62,856 nt of DNA from Pseudonocardia lacus (GCF_018531445.1 NZ_JAHDTH010000021.1:1-62856); one strand, 5' to 3'. Positions 1-10,872 are shown, counted from the first letter of the stretch. The notes: generated from the sequence alone by a model not told the origin. Numbers and translations are program-made.

Positions 1-399
1 CAGGGGCCGCCGCCGGCGGAGCCCCCGCCGCTGCCCGCGGACTGGCGCACCGCGCTGCCGGACGAGCTCGACGCGCTGGTCGCGGCCTGGCGGGGCGCCG
101 ACGCGCTCACCGGCACGACCGCCGTGGGCGGGGTGGAGCTGCCGGCCCCGGTCGCCGCCGCCGTCGCCCTCGACGAGCTGGTGCTGCACGGCTGGGACCT
201 CGCCCGGGCCACCGGCGCCGACTACCGGCCCGGGTCGGAGGAGATCGCGGCCTGCATGGACTTCGTCGAGGCGAGCGCGCGGCCCGAGGGGGTGCCGGGG
301 CTGTTCGGGCCGCCGGTCCCGGTGCCCGACGGCGCCCCGGAGCTCGACCGCCTGCTCGGGCTGAGCGGCCGCGACCCGGCCTGGTCGCCGCCCGCCTGA
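1..399 (+). CDS. TIGR03086-family metal-binding protein (C-terminal part, cut by window edge)
   Basis: The reading frame is open from base 1 to the TGA at 397-399, so the start lies to the left of the window. The visible 132 codons contain the ALDELVLHGWDLARATG stretch typical of TIGR03086 proteins, which belong to the DinB-like, mycothiol-dependent maleylpyruvate isomerase superfamily. The His in LHGWDLA is one of the metal-ligand positions in that fold. Members are small cytosolic proteins of about 190-200 residues, so roughly a third is missing. The substrate is not known. The first copy of a palindromic repeat array begins 24 bases after the stop. Confidence 0.75.
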   Translation, partial: QGPPPAEPPPLPADWRTALPDELDALVAAWRGADALTGTTAVGGVELPAPVAAAVALDELVLHGWDLARATGADYRPGSEEIAACMDFVEASARPEGVPGLFGPPVPVPDGAPELDRLLGLSGRDPAWSPPA

Positions 400-422
400 G
401 CCGCGGTCCGGGGGTTGGGGGC

Positions 423-494
423 GTCTTCGCAGGGGCGGTGTGGTCTTCGCAGGTGCCGTAGACCCTGCGAAGACCATGAGGACTCTGCGACGAC
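423..494. repeat. Palindromic repeat array, copy A (20-22-20 spacing)
   Basis: Four related 10-bp units occur here: GTCTTCGCAG at 423-432 and 443-452, then the inverted CTGCGAAGAC at 465-474 and CTGCGACGAC at 485-494. Start-to-start distances are 20, 22 and 20 nt. The inner pair extends to a perfect 12-bp stem (441-452 with 465-476) around a 12-nt loop. It lies 24 nt after the stop of the preceding gene and 170 nt before the GGDEF-EAL gene. The same architecture recurs at 10949-11020 and 15091-15162. It could be a terminator-like hairpin, a REP/BIME-type mobile palindrome, or a protein-binding array with sites on one helix face. Confidence 0.8.
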
Positions 495-663
495 GACCGG
501 TCGCCCTCCGCGCAGGAGCCGCCGGAGGCCCTCAAACCGCAAACCCGGTCCTCCGTTGGTGGCCTCCCTGGGCAACCCATACCCCCCTTGGACCAGGATG
601 TGCACCTGTTCGACCTAGTCGACGGGTCGATGCATCCTGCTCCGAGGGACGGCGGGAGGTCTG

Positions 664-3027
664 GTGGACACGGACGGCGGCAGCGTGGACGACGGGGCGC
701 ACGATCCGCGGGCGACCGGCTGGCGGCGGCTGCGGCGGCCGGGCGGGCTGGTGGCCCAGACGCGCTGGCTGTTCAGCCTGATGGCCGTGGCGTCGGTCCT
801 GCTCTCGGCGCCGGGGCTGGTCGGCGTACCCTCCACCGGCCTGCGCTGGGCCGCGGCCGCGACCTTCCTGGCCCTGATCGCGGTGTGGACCTACCGCTAC
901 CTGGCGCTGAAGGCGCCCTTCTGGCTCGACGTCGTCGAGGCCGTGCTGATGCTGGTCGCCGCGGTCTGCGGGCCCGAGCCGGTCAGCGTCTTCGGCTACC
1001 TCTTCGCGTCGCTGTGGCTGCGCGCCCTCTACGGCTCCACCTGGGCCGTGCTGGCGCACACGGCGCTGATGGCGCTGGCCGTGCTGGGCGGGTTGGCGGT
1101 CTCGGCGCCGCTGCTGGTGCGCGACGACCCGCCCTCGCAGGCCTCGATCACCGGCGTGGTCACGACCGTGCCGGTCATGTTCCTGACCGTGGCGGTGGCC
1201 CGCTACCTGGTGCTGAGCCTGTTCTCCCGGGAGCAGTCCCAGGAGCGCGGCACCGCGCTGGTCCGGCTGGGCAACACCCTCATCGGCCTCACCGACGACG
1301 CCGAGATCCGCAGGCGCGGCACGGAGTGCGCGCACGCCCTCTGCGCGGCCACGCCCGGGCTGCGGCTGCTGCTGGTCCGCGTCGTCGACGGCGAGGCGGT
1401 GGTGGTCAGTGACGCCGGCGACGTGCGTGAGGTCCCGCGCACGCTGCCGGCGTCGATGCTGCGCGACACCGGGCCCGACGAGCGGCCGGTCGCCGACACG
1501 GCCGCGCTGGCGGGGATCGCCGGCCCGGACGCCGGGTGGGTGGTGCTGCCACTGGCCGACCCGCCCGGCGGGTGGATCCTGGCCGGGGCGGTCCCGCAGG
1601 TTCCGGTCGAGGCCAGGGTCGCGATCCGGTCGATGGCCAACCAGGTGTCGCTCGCGCTGCGCACCAGCGAGGCCCACCACGACCTGGCCACGCAGGCCAC
1701 CCAGGACCCGGTGACCGGCCTGGCCAACCGCGCCGCGTTCACCGCCGCGCTGGGATCTCGGCTGGCCGACCCGGTCGGGCGGACCGCCCTGCTGTTCCTG
1801 GACCTCGACGACTTCAAGCGCGTCAACGACGACCTCGGGCACTCCGCGGGCGACGAGTTGCTCCGCCGGGTCGCGGCCCGGCTGCGGGGTGGGATCCGGC
1901 ACGGCGACCTGTGCGCGCGCATCGGCGGCGACGAGTTCGCGGTCCTGCTCGACGCCGCCGACCCCGACGGCGCCGTCGGGGTCGGCGAGCGCCTGGTGGA
2001 GGTCGTCGCGGCGCCGTTCCCGCTGCACGGGCGGTTGGCGCGCATCGGGGCCAGCGCCGGGCTCGCCTTCGCCGAGCCCTCCCCCGCCGACCGCGACGGC
2101 GACCTGCTCGTGCACCGGGCCGACGTGGCCATGTACGCGGCCAAGGCCACGGGCAAGAACCGGCTGCAGGTGTTCGACCCCAGCCTGCTCGGCGACGGCG
2201 AGGACGCGCGGTTCGAGGACGAGCTCGCCCGCGCCGCCGCGGCCGACCAGCTCGTGGTGCACCACCAGCCGATCGTGCGGGTGGACGACGGGTGGTGCGT
2301 GGCGGTCGAGGCGCTCGTGCGCTGGCAGCACCCCGTGCGGGGGCTGCTGCACCCCGCCGACTTCGTCGCCGTCGCCGAACGCACCGGCGCCATCGTCGAC
2401 ATCGGCGCCTGGGTGCTGCGCCGGGCCTGCGCCGACGCCGTCGGCTGGGCCGGGGCGGCCGGTCCGCTGGCGGTGCACGTCAACGTCTCGGCGGTGCAGC
2501 TGACGACGCCCGGGTTCGTGCGGACCGTGCAGAGCTGCGTCGCCGACGCCGCCCTGCCGCCGTGCCGGCTGGTCCTGGAGGTCACCGAGGGCATGGTGCT
2601 CGACACCCCCGCGGTGCACCGCACCCTCGCCGAGCTCGCCGCCACGGGCGTCCAGCTCGCCATCGACGACTTCGGCACCGGCTACTCCGCGCTGAGCACC
2701 CTGCGCTCCCTCCCCCTCGACATCGTCAAGATCGACAAGTCGTTCCTGGGCGGCGGCCGGTCGCGGGCCGCGAACGAGGCGCTCGTCGAGGCGATCGTGC
2801 AGGTGGCCACCCGGCTCGACCTGCAGGTCGTCGCCGAGGGAGTCGAACGGCCCGAGCAGCTGGCGTTCCTGCGCGGCATCGGCGCCCACGCCACCCAGGG
2901 CTACCTGCACGCCCGCCCCGCACCGCCCGCCGCCTTCGCCGACTGGTTGCGCAGGTGGGAGGGCGAGGTGCGGGCGCCCGCGCTCACCCGCGCAGTGCCT
3001 GACCGATCCGCGCCGCCTGCCGGGTGA
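664..3027 (+). CDS. Membrane-anchored bifunctional GGDEF-EAL protein (diguanylate cyclase/c-di-GMP phosphodiesterase)
   Basis: 787 residues with a GTG start. The first ~190 residues are hydrophobic with several predicted membrane helices. A GAF-like linker of about 130 residues follows. The GGDEF domain has an intact GGDEF motif near residue 421 and an RxxD inhibitory site (RHGD) five residues before it. The EAL domain keeps EALVRW near 549 and DDFGTGYSAL near 668. Both catalytic halves therefore look competent to make and degrade c-di-GMP, though which activity dominates cannot be read from the sequence. The protein probably signals at the membrane. Its 3' end overlaps the convergent sigma-factor gene by 44 bp. 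The 265-bp leader upstream carries repeat copy A. Confidence 0.93.
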   Translation: MDTDGGSVDDGAHDPRATGWRRLRRPGGLVAQTRWLFSLMAVASVLLSAPGLVGVPSTGLRWAAAATFLALIAVWTYRYLALKAPFWLDVVEAVLMLVAAVCGPEPVSVFGYLFASLWLRALYGSTWAVLAHTALMALAVLGGLAVSAPLLVRDDPPSQASITGVVTTVPVMFLTVAVARYLVLSLFSREQSQERGTALVRLGNTLIGLTDDAEIRRRGTECAHALCAATPGLRLLLVRVVDGEAVVVSDAGDVREVPRTLPASMLRDTGPDERPVADTAALAGIAGPDAGWVVLPLADPPGGWILAGAVPQVPVEARVAIRSMANQVSLALRTSEAHHDLATQATQDPVTGLANRAAFTAALGSRLADPVGRTALLFLDLDDFKRVNDDLGHSAGDELLRRVAARLRGGIRHGDLCARIGGDEFAVLLDAADPDGAVGVGERLVEVVAAPFPLHGRLARIGASAGLAFAEPSPADRDGDLLVHRADVAMYAAKATGKNRLQVFDPSLLGDGEDARFEDELARAAAADQLVVHHQPIVRVDDGWCVAVEALVRWQHPVRGLLHPADFVAVAERTGAIVDIGAWVLRRACADAVGWAGAAGPLAVHVNVSAVQLTTPGFVRTVQSCVADAALPPCRLVLEVTEGMVLDTPAVHRTLAELAATGVQLAIDDFGTGYSALSTLRSLPLDIVKIDKSFLGGGRSRAANEALVEAIVQVATRLDLQVVAEGVERPEQLAFLRGIGAHATQGYLHARPAPPAAFADWLRRWEGEVRAPALTRAVPDRSAPPAG

Positions 3028-4150
3028 GGTGCAGGCGCTCGGCGAGGTTCGTGGCGGACCGGGCCGCGTCGGCGTACAACCGGGCCGCGGTCGGCAGGTC
3101 GCCCGCCTTCTCGTGCAGGTACGCCGAGGCGGCGGTGCGCCGGGGCAGATCGGGGTCGACCCCGGCCAGCGCGGCCAGGCCGGCCGCGGCGCCGTCGGCC
3201 TCGCCGACCGCGACCGCCCGGTTCAGCGCCACGACCGGGCTCCCGGTGAGCCGCAGCAGCTCGTCGTACCACTCGACGATCTGCGGCCAGTCGGTCTCCT
3301 CGGCGCGCGGGGCGTCCGCGTGCAGGGCGGCGATGGCCGCCTGCGCCTGGAACTCGCCGAGCCGGTCGCGCGCCAGCGCCGCCTGCAGGATGACGACGCC
3401 CTCGGCGATGAGCGCGGTGTCCCAGCGGGAGCGGTCCTGCTCAACCAGCGGGACCAGGCTGCCGTCGGGGCGGGTGCGCGCCGGGCGCCGGGCGTGGTGC
3501 AGCAGCATCAGCGCCAGCAGCCCCGCGGTCTCCTCGTCGTCGGTCATCGACGCCAGCTGCCGGGTCAGCCGGATCGCCTCGGCGGCCAGGTCGACGTCGC
3601 CGGTGTAGCCCTCGTTGAAGACCAGGTAGAGCACCCGGCGCACGGTCGCCGGATCGCCGGGCTCGTCGAACCGCACCCCGGCGACCGTGCGCTTGGCCCG
3701 GCTGATCCGCTGCGCCATCGTCGTTTCCGGCACCAGGTAGGCCCGGGCGATCTGGCGGGTCGTCAGGCCGCCGACGGCGCGCAGGGTGAGCGCCACCGCC
3801 GACGCCGGGGTCAGCGACGGGTGCGCGCACAGGAAGAACAGCCGCAGCGTGTCGTCGACGACCTCGGCGGGCCCGGGCGGCGGCTCGGCCTCGACCCGCT
3901 CCTCGCGGTCGCGGCGCGAGGCCTCGGAGCGGTGGGCGTCGAGGAACTTGCGCCACGCGACCGTGACCAGCCAGCCCTTCGGGTCGGCCGGCCGCTGGTC
4001 GGGCCAGCTCAGCGCGGCCTGCAGGAGCGCCTCCTGCACGGCGTCCTCGGCCGTCGCGAAGTCGACCCCGCGACGGACGAGGACGGCGGTGATCGCGGGG
4101 GTCAGCTCCTTCAGCAGCGGCTCGTCGAGCGCCCGGTCCGGTCCGGTCAC
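2984..4150 (-). CDS. ECF42-family RNA polymerase sigma factor with long C-terminal extension
   Basis: 388 residues with a GTG start at 4150. The start overlaps the stop of the upstream YCII gene as GTGA, so the two are translationally coupled. The N-terminal ~170 residues are sigma-2 and sigma-4 regions (ATAEDAVQEALLQAA, then GLTTRQIARAYLVPETTMAQRISRAK as the region 4 helix-turn-helix). The remaining ~200 residues are the helical, TPR-like extension (FNEGYTG, LNRAVAVGE) typical of ECF42. This group has no anti-sigma factor and is usually encoded next to DGPF/YCII proteins, as here. The signal is unknown. The gene is convergent with the GGDEF-EAL gene. Confidence 0.92.
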   Translation of the reverse strand: MTGPDRALDEPLLKELTPAITAVLVRRGVDFATAEDAVQEALLQAALSWPDQRPADPKGWLVTVAWRKFLDAHRSEASRRDREERVEAEPPPGPAEVVDDTLRLFFLCAHPSLTPASAVALTLRAVGGLTTRQIARAYLVPETTMAQRISRAKRTVAGVRFDEPGDPATVRRVLYLVFNEGYTGDVDLAAEAIRLTRQLASMTDDEETAGLLALMLLHHARRPARTRPDGSLVPLVEQDRSRWDTALIAEGVVILQAALARDRLGEFQAQAAIAALHADAPRAEETDWPQIVEWYDELLRLTGSPVVALNRAVAVGEADGAAAGLAALAGVDPDLPRRTAASAYLHEKAGDLPTAARLYADAARSATNLAERLHLTRQAARIGQALRG

Positions 4151-4554
4151 TCCGTGACCGTGGGCGCGTGACCCAGGAACGGACGCAGCTCCAGCCACTC
4201 GTGGATCGGCTTGCCACCGGCGCCCGGCGCCGCCGAGAGCTCGCCGGCGAGCTCGACCGCCCGCTCGTAGGAGTCCACGTCGATGATCATCCAGCCGGCG
4301 ATGAGGTCCTTGGTCTCGGCGAAGGGCCCGTCGGTGACCGGCGGCCTGCCCTCCCCGTCGTAGCGGACGAACGTGCCCTCCGGCGCCAGCGCCTGGCCGT
4401 CGACGAACTCGCCGGTGCCTTCGAGCTTGGTGGCGAAGTCGGTCATGAACTGGATGTGGTCCTGGACCTCCTGCGGGGTCCACTGGTCCATGGGGACGTC
4501 GTTCACCGCAGCCGGGGCGCCGCGGTAGTGCTTCAGGAGCAGGTACTTCGCCAT
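4147..4554 (-). CDS. YCII/DGPF-domain protein, partner of the ECF42 sigma factor
   Basis: 135 residues, one YCII-related domain with the ferredoxin-like fold. The sequence VTDGPFAETKDLIAGW contains the DGPF motif for which these ECF partners are named. An AAGGAGGA ribosome-binding site sits 5 nt before the ATG at 4554. The stop overlaps the sigma-factor start by 4 bp. In ECF42 loci such proteins are thought to help control the sigma factor, or be its target, but no enzymatic activity is established. The 156-bp divergent gap before the oxidoreductase at 4711 should hold both promoters. Confidence 0.9.
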   Translation of the reverse strand: MAKYLLLKHYRGAPAAVNDVPMDQWTPQEVQDHIQFMTDFATKLEGTGEFVDGQALAPEGTFVRYDGEGRPPVTDGPFAETKDLIAGWMIIDVDSYERAVELAGELSAAPGAGGKPIHEWLELRPFLGHAPTVTE

Positions 4555-4710
4555 GTCGTCCTCCTTCGGGCGGGGGACCGCGGTGGCCCCTCCGCTCCTG
4601 GGACGCAGCCGTCGACCCGATCTCGACATCCCCGGCGCGGATTCTGGAAGAAGTTCTCGACGCCGTCCAGCGCCGGGCACCGGCCATGATCGCGTGCTAG
4701 ACATCCGGGC

Positions 4711-5649
4711 ATGCGCGCGGTCGTCTGCGAATCGGTCGGTGGCCCGGAGGTCCTGCGGCTGCGGGACGTGCCGGTGCCCGATCCCGGCCCCGGTGAGGTG
4801 CGGGTGCGCGTCGAGGCCGCGGGGGTCAACCCGATCGACTGGAAGACCCGCTCCGGCCTCGGGGCGGCGAAGTCGTTCGGCGGGAAGCCGTTCACCGTCG
4901 GCTGGGACGCGGCGGGCACCGTCGACGCCGTCGGCCCCGACGCCGCCGGGCTCGCCGTGGGCGACGCGGTGCTCGGGATGGCGCGCTTCCCCGGCCCGGA
5001 CGGCGCCTACGCCGAGTACGTCACGGCGCCCGCCGGCCACTTCCGGCGCCGCCCGGAGGGCATGCCGGTCGCGGAGGCCGCCGCCCTCCCCCTGGCCGGG
5101 ATGACCGCGTGGCAGAGCCTCGTCGACGTCGGGCACCTGGTGGCCGGGCAGCGGGTGCTGGTCCACGCGGCCGCCGGCGGGGTCGGGCACCTGGCGGTGC
5201 AGATCGCGAAGGCCCGGGGCGCGCACGTCATCGGCACGGCCTCGGCCGCCAAGCACGACCTGCTGCGGTCGCTGGGCTGCGACGAGGTCGTCGACTACCG
5301 CGCGCAGCGGTTCGAGGAGGTCGTCGGGCCCGTCGACCTGGTCTACGACCTGATCGGCGGCGAGACCGCCGTCCGCTCCTTCGACGTGCTCGCTCCCGGC
5401 GCTCTGCTGATCTGCCTGCCGACCATCGCCGTCGAGGATGCGCTGCGGGCCGCGCGGGAGCGCGGGGTGCGGGCCACCGGGGCCTACGTCCGCCCGGACG
5501 GGCCCGGCCTCACCGAACTTCTCGACCTCTACACCGCGGGGCGGCTGCGGGTCCTGGTCGCCGAGACCTTCCCGCTGGAGCGCGCGGCGGACGCGCACCG
5601 GCTCGGGGAGCGGGGCCGCACCACCGGGAAGATCGTGCTGACGGTCTAG
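4711..5649 (+). CDS. NADP-dependent zinc-less alcohol dehydrogenase / quinone oxidoreductase (MDR superfamily)
   Basis: 312 residues with the two MDR domains in order. The N-terminal GroES-like catalytic domain contains VNPIDWKTRSG. The Rossmann domain has the NADPH-binding run AAAGGVGHLAVQIAKARG near residue 150. No zinc-binding Cys/His cluster is visible, which places it with QOR-type enzymes that reduce quinones or enones. It is cytosolic. The stop codon is immediately followed by the stop of the convergent gene at 5650, with no spacer. The substrate is unknown. Confidence 0.9.
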   Translation: MRAVVCESVGGPEVLRLRDVPVPDPGPGEVRVRVEAAGVNPIDWKTRSGLGAAKSFGGKPFTVGWDAAGTVDAVGPDAAGLAVGDAVLGMARFPGPDGAYAEYVTAPAGHFRRRPEGMPVAEAAALPLAGMTAWQSLVDVGHLVAGQRVLVHAAAGGVGHLAVQIAKARGAHVIGTASAAKHDLLRSLGCDEVVDYRAQRFEEVVGPVDLVYDLIGGETAVRSFDVLAPGALLICLPTIAVEDALRAARERGVRATGAYVRPDGPGLTELLDLYTAGRLRVLVAETFPLERAADAHRLGERGRTTGKIVLTV

Positions 5650-5970
5650 CTAGCCTGCCTCGCCGGGCTCGTCGAGGTCGGCGGCGTAGGGCACGGGGTG
5701 GTCCTGGCCGCGCTCGGTGAAGTGGTCGTTGAGCGCCTGGGCGAGGACGTTGTGCTCGTAGGCGGTGGGTTCGAGCTCGCCCCGCAGCGCGGCCTCGACC
5801 TCGGCGGCGGACATGGTCCCGCCCAGCCCCACGTAGGCGATCCACAGGTCGTCGAACCGCAGGTCCGACATCGCCAACCCGGCCCGCAGCACGACCGCCG
5901 ACCGGGACGCCTGCACCGCCCGCCGCGCGGCTCCGGGATCGTCCGCACTCCCTCGCATGGCGCGAAGCAT
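5650..5970 (-). CDS. Hypothetical protein, about 106 residues
   Basis: A frame on the minus strand encodes a small acidic protein with DLWIAYVGLGGTMSAAEVE and AYEHNVLAQALNDHF. The composition is normal for a soluble helical protein and the reading is not antisense to another gene. I do not recognise the family. ATG codons at 5958, 5970 and 5994 are all possible and none has a strong ribosome-binding site. It is convergent with the oxidoreductase, and 38 bp separates its start from the end of the YceI gene, so it could be co-transcribed with yceI. Confidence 0.6.
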   Translation of the reverse strand: MLRAMRGSADDPGAARRAVQASRSAVVLRAGLAMSDLRFDDLWIAYVGLGGTMSAAEVEAALRGELEPTAYEHNVLAQALNDHFTERGQDHPVPYAADLDEPGEAG

Positions 5971-6008
5971 GGCGGACGCGGAGCCGCTCGGCACGTCGGC
6001 GGGGCGGC

Positions 6009-6572
6009 TCAGGCGGACTTGATGGCCGAGATCTCGAACTCCAGCGTGATCTTCTCGCTGACCAGCACGCCGCCGGTCTCCAGCGCGGCGTTCCAGCTGA
6101 CGCCGTAGTCCTTGCGGTTGATCACCACGGCGCCCTCGAAGCCGACGCGCTGGTTGCCGAACGGGTCGGTGGCCGCGCCCTCGAACTCGAACGGGACGGT
6201 GACCGCGTTCGTCACGCCCTTGATCGTCAGGTCGCCGGTGACCTCGAAGCTGGTCGGGCCGGTCTGCGCGACGGCGGTGGAGGCGAAGGTGATCTGCGGG
6301 TAGTCGTCCGGCGCGAGGAAGTCGTTGCTGCGCAGGTGGCCGTCGCGCTGCTCGTTGCGGGTGTCGATGCTGGCGGCCTGGATGGTCACCCGCACGGTGG
6401 AGGCGGTGAAGTCGTCGGCGTCGACGACGGCGCTGCCCTCGAAGTCGGTGAACTGGCCGCGCACCTTGGTGACCATCGCGTGCCGGGCGACGAACCCGAT
6501 GCGGGTGTGGGCCGGGTCGAGGACGTAGGTGCCGGACAGGTCGGCGAGCGTGCTGGCGGTGGCGGTGGTCAT
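6009..6572 (-). CDS. YceI-family protein
   Basis: 187 residues. GTYVLDPAHTRIGFVARHAMVTKVRGQF at the N-terminus and the closing YGVSWNAALETGGVLVSEKITLEFEI are typical of the YceI lipocalin-like beta-barrel, which binds isoprenoid or amphiphilic ligands. No signal peptide is visible, so this version is probably cytosolic. An AGGAGT site lies 7 nt before the ATG at 6572. It is divergent from a MarR regulator across a 103-bp gap that holds two palindromes, so control by that regulator is likely. Confidence 0.92.
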   Translation of the reverse strand: MTTATASTLADLSGTYVLDPAHTRIGFVARHAMVTKVRGQFTDFEGSAVVDADDFTASTVRVTIQAASIDTRNEQRDGHLRSNDFLAPDDYPQITFASTAVAQTGPTSFEVTGDLTIKGVTNAVTVPFEFEGAATDPFGNQRVGFEGAVVINRKDYGVSWNAALETGGVLVSEKITLEFEISAIKSA

Positions 6573-6607
6573 CGTGGACTCCTGCGATCGGGGGTTGTGC
6601 GTCCCGG

Positions 6608-6625
6608 TTGGTGACGTATCACCAA
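6608..6625. promoter_or_regulatory. Candidate MarR operator 1
   Basis: TTGGTGACGTATCACCAA is an inverted repeat with perfect 7-bp arms around a 4-bp centre. It lies in the 103-bp gap between the divergent yceI and marR genes. MarR regulators usually bind 16-20 bp palindromes in exactly this position. The assignment is inference from location and symmetry. Confidence 0.6.
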
Positions 6626-6637
6626 TATGCGCCGCAT

Positions 6638-6656
6638 TAGGTGACATGTCAACCAA
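6638..6656. promoter_or_regulatory. Candidate MarR operator 2
   Basis: The core TGACATGTCA (6642-6651) is a perfect 10-bp palindrome flanked by TAGG on the left and ACCAA on the right. This gives a second, looser version of the site at 6608-6625 (shared GGTGA half). It ends 20 bp before the marR start codon, where a bound repressor would block its own gene. Confidence 0.5.
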
Positions 6657-6675
6657 ACCGGCCTACGCTGTGACC

Positions 6676-7161
6676 ATGACCTCCGACACGCCCTGGCTCA
6701 GCGCCCGGGAGGAGCACATGTGGCGCGGCTGGCTGCGACTGAACGCGGAGCTCAACGCGACCCTGCAGCGCGAGCTGCTGGACGACGGCCTGTCGATGCC
6801 GGACTACGACGTCCTGGTCAGCCTCACCGACAGCCCCGACGGCCGGGTCCGCGTCACCGACCTCGCCCGCGAGCTGTACTGGGAGCGCAGCCGGGTCTCC
6901 CACCACGTCACGCGCATGCAGAAGCGCGGGCTGGTGGAGCGGGTGGAGTGCTCCGAAGACGGGCGCGGCGCGTTCGTCGCCGTCACCGCGGCCGGGCGCG
7001 CGGCGATCGAACGGGCCGCGCCGGGGCACGTGCGGGCCGTGCGGAGGCTCGTGTTCGACGCCCTCACCGGCGAGGAGGTCGCCCGTCTCGACGCGACCAT
7101 CGACGCGCTGCTGGCCCGGATCGACGGGGTGGGCGCGGAGCCGGCGCGCGGCGACCGGTAG
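6676..7161 (+). CDS. MarR-family transcriptional regulator
   Basis: 161 residues with a winged helix-turn-helix: MPDYDVLVSLTDSPDGRVRVTDLARELYWERSRVSHHVTRMQKRGLVERV holds the recognition helix, followed by the DGRGAFVAVTAAGRA wing. The dimerisation helices are at both ends as in the family. The ATG at 6676 was chosen because the homologous region begins right after it and further upstream the frame would overlap the operators. It is divergent from yceI and probably autoregulated. The SDR gene is convergent and its stop codon directly follows. The ligand is unknown. Confidence 0.9.
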   Translation: MTSDTPWLSAREEHMWRGWLRLNAELNATLQRELLDDGLSMPDYDVLVSLTDSPDGRVRVTDLARELYWERSRVSHHVTRMQKRGLVERVECSEDGRGAFVAVTAAGRAAIERAAPGHVRAVRRLVFDALTGEEVARLDATIDALLARIDGVGAEPARGDR

Positions 7162-7929
7162 CTACCGGCGGAACAACCGCTCCGCCACCCGCCGGGTGGC
7201 CGCGCGCGGCAGGCGCGCCAGCACCCCGGACATGACCGCCGTGACCGCCCCCGGGACGTGGACGGTGCGACCGGCCGCGAACGCCCGCAGCGCGGAGGCC
7301 GCGACCTCCTCGGGCCGCATGGTGCCCGGCGCGCCCTCCATCAGGTCGGCCATCCCCGCGATCTCCCCGAACTCCGTGCTGACCGGTCCGGGGCACAGCG
7401 CCATCACCCGGACCCCGGTGCCCCGCAGCTCCGCGGACAGCGCCTCGGCGTAGGAGAGCAGGAAGGCCTTCGACGCCCCGTAGGCCGCCAGGTAGGGGCT
7501 CGGGTAGAAGCCGCCGGCGGAGGTGACGACGACCAGCCCGCCGCGGCCGCGGGCGACCATGTCCGGCAGCAGCGCCGTGACGAGGTCCACGCCGGCGGTC
7601 ACGTTCAGGGCGAGCACCTGGGCCGTCGTCGAGCGCGGGATCTCCCACCCGCGGCCGTGCGCGCCCCGACCGGCCGCGCTCACCAGCAGGTCCACCGGGC
7701 CCAGCTCGCGCGCCCGCCGGACCACGGCGTCGACGGCGCCCGCCGCGGTCAGGTCGAGCGGCAGCGCGACGACCGCGTCGGGGGGCGCCGCGCGCGCCAG
7801 CTCGTCGAGCCGGTCGGCGCGGCGCGCGACCGCGAGGACGCGGTGGCCCCGCGCGGCCAGGGCGGACGCGAAGGCCGCGCCGATGCCGGAGGACGCGCCG
7901 GTGACGATCGCCAGTGCTGGACTGCTCAT
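7162..7929 (-). CDS. SDR-family NAD(P)-dependent oxidoreductase
   Basis: 255 residues of classical short-chain dehydrogenase. The cofactor motif TGASSGIG is at residues 10-17. The catalytic Ser is in VVTSAGGFY and the active-site YGASK follows. The usual NNAG is SAAG here, a tolerated variant. VARRADRL after strand 2 suggests NADP preference. The C-terminal tail (LPRAATRRVAERLFRR) is basic and hydrophobic and may associate with membrane. It is a single gene, convergent with marR. Confidence 0.9.
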   Translation of the reverse strand: MSSPALAIVTGASSGIGAAFASALAARGHRVLAVARRADRLDELARAAPPDAVVALPLDLTAAGAVDAVVRRARELGPVDLLVSAAGRGAHGRGWEIPRSTTAQVLALNVTAGVDLVTALLPDMVARGRGGLVVVTSAGGFYPSPYLAAYGASKAFLLSYAEALSAELRGTGVRVMALCPGPVSTEFGEIAGMADLMEGAPGTMRPEEVAASALRAFAAGRTVHVPGAVTAVMSGVLARLPRAATRRVAERLFRR

Positions 7930-8066
7930 ACCCCGCGGATCGACCGGCGCCGGGCGCCCATTAACCACCACGACGGGTGACAGGGCTTTTCCCGGGGGTG
8001 CGCGACGACGAACGCCCCGACCCACCGCGGGTGCGGCGGGCCGGGGCGTCGGCCGAGCGGGAGGGC

Positions 8067-10331
<2,265 letters not shown>

Positions 10332-10413
10332 GTCAGTCCTTCCTCGGGGGGCGCCGGTCCCGGGGGGCCGGTCAGCTCGGTGCGGTGGGGTGCGGCTGGT
10401 CGGGGGCGCGCGC

Positions 10414-10851
10414 TCAGCGGCCCGCGGGTGGAGATTGGCATGCGGGGCACAGGCCCCAGTACACGACCTCGGCCTGGTCGATCCGGAAGCCGTTGTCGTC
10501 GGACGCGGTCAGGCAGGGCGCCTCACCGACGGCGCAGTCCACGTCGCTCACCGCACCGCAGGAGCGGCAGACGGCGTGGTGGTGGTTGTCACCCACCCGC
10601 GCCTCGTAGCGGGCGACCGACCCCGCCGGCTGGAAGCGGCGGACGAGCCCGGCGTCGGTGAGCACGCGCAGGACGTCGTACACGGCCTGGTGGGACACCG
10701 ATCCGAGGCGCTCCCGCGTCGCCGCCAGCAGGGTCTCCGTGTCGGCGTGCGGGTGGTCGTGCACCGCCAGCAGCACGGCCTTGCGCGGGGCGGTGACGCG
10801 CAGCGCGGCGTCACGCAGCAGGCGCTCGGCGTGCGGGGCGTTGGTCACCAC
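10414..10851 (-). CDS. furA: Fur-family regulator FurA
   Basis: 145 residues. The winged helix has [25 protein letters not shown] and [22 protein letters not shown]. The metal-binding part holds [12 protein letters not shown] and the C-terminal CPAC pair. These fit the FurA type that represses katG and releases on oxidation. Two adjacent GTG codons (10851 and 10848) could both start translation. The position upstream of katG on the same strand gives the function. A small inverted repeat upstream (10873-10889) is a candidate operator. Confidence 0.93.
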   Translation of the reverse strand: MVTNAPHAERLLRDAALRVTAPRKAVLLAVHDHPHADTETLLAATRERLGSVSHQAVYDVLRVLTDAGLVRRFQPAGSVARYEARVGDNHHHAVCRSCGAVSDVDCAVGEAPCLTASDDNGFRIDQAEVVYWGLCPACQSPPAGR

Positions 10852-10872
10852 CCCATCCCAGCACGAAGACCT

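Noticed and set aside
441..476. A CRISPR-like repeat
   Set aside because: Only four short units per site, two of them inverted, and no cas genes. The geometry is palindromic, not direct repeats with spacers.
441..476. A simple Rho-independent terminator
   Set aside because: The hairpin fits one, but there is no T-run on either side, and the outer units with fixed 20-nt spacing in all three copies are not explained by a terminator alone. It is kept as a possible secondary role.
532..2910. A 792-codon open frame on the minus strand across the GGDEF-EAL gene
   Set aside because: It is the complement of strongly conserved GGDEF and EAL motifs and reads as low-complexity Gly/Arg/Gln/Asp text.
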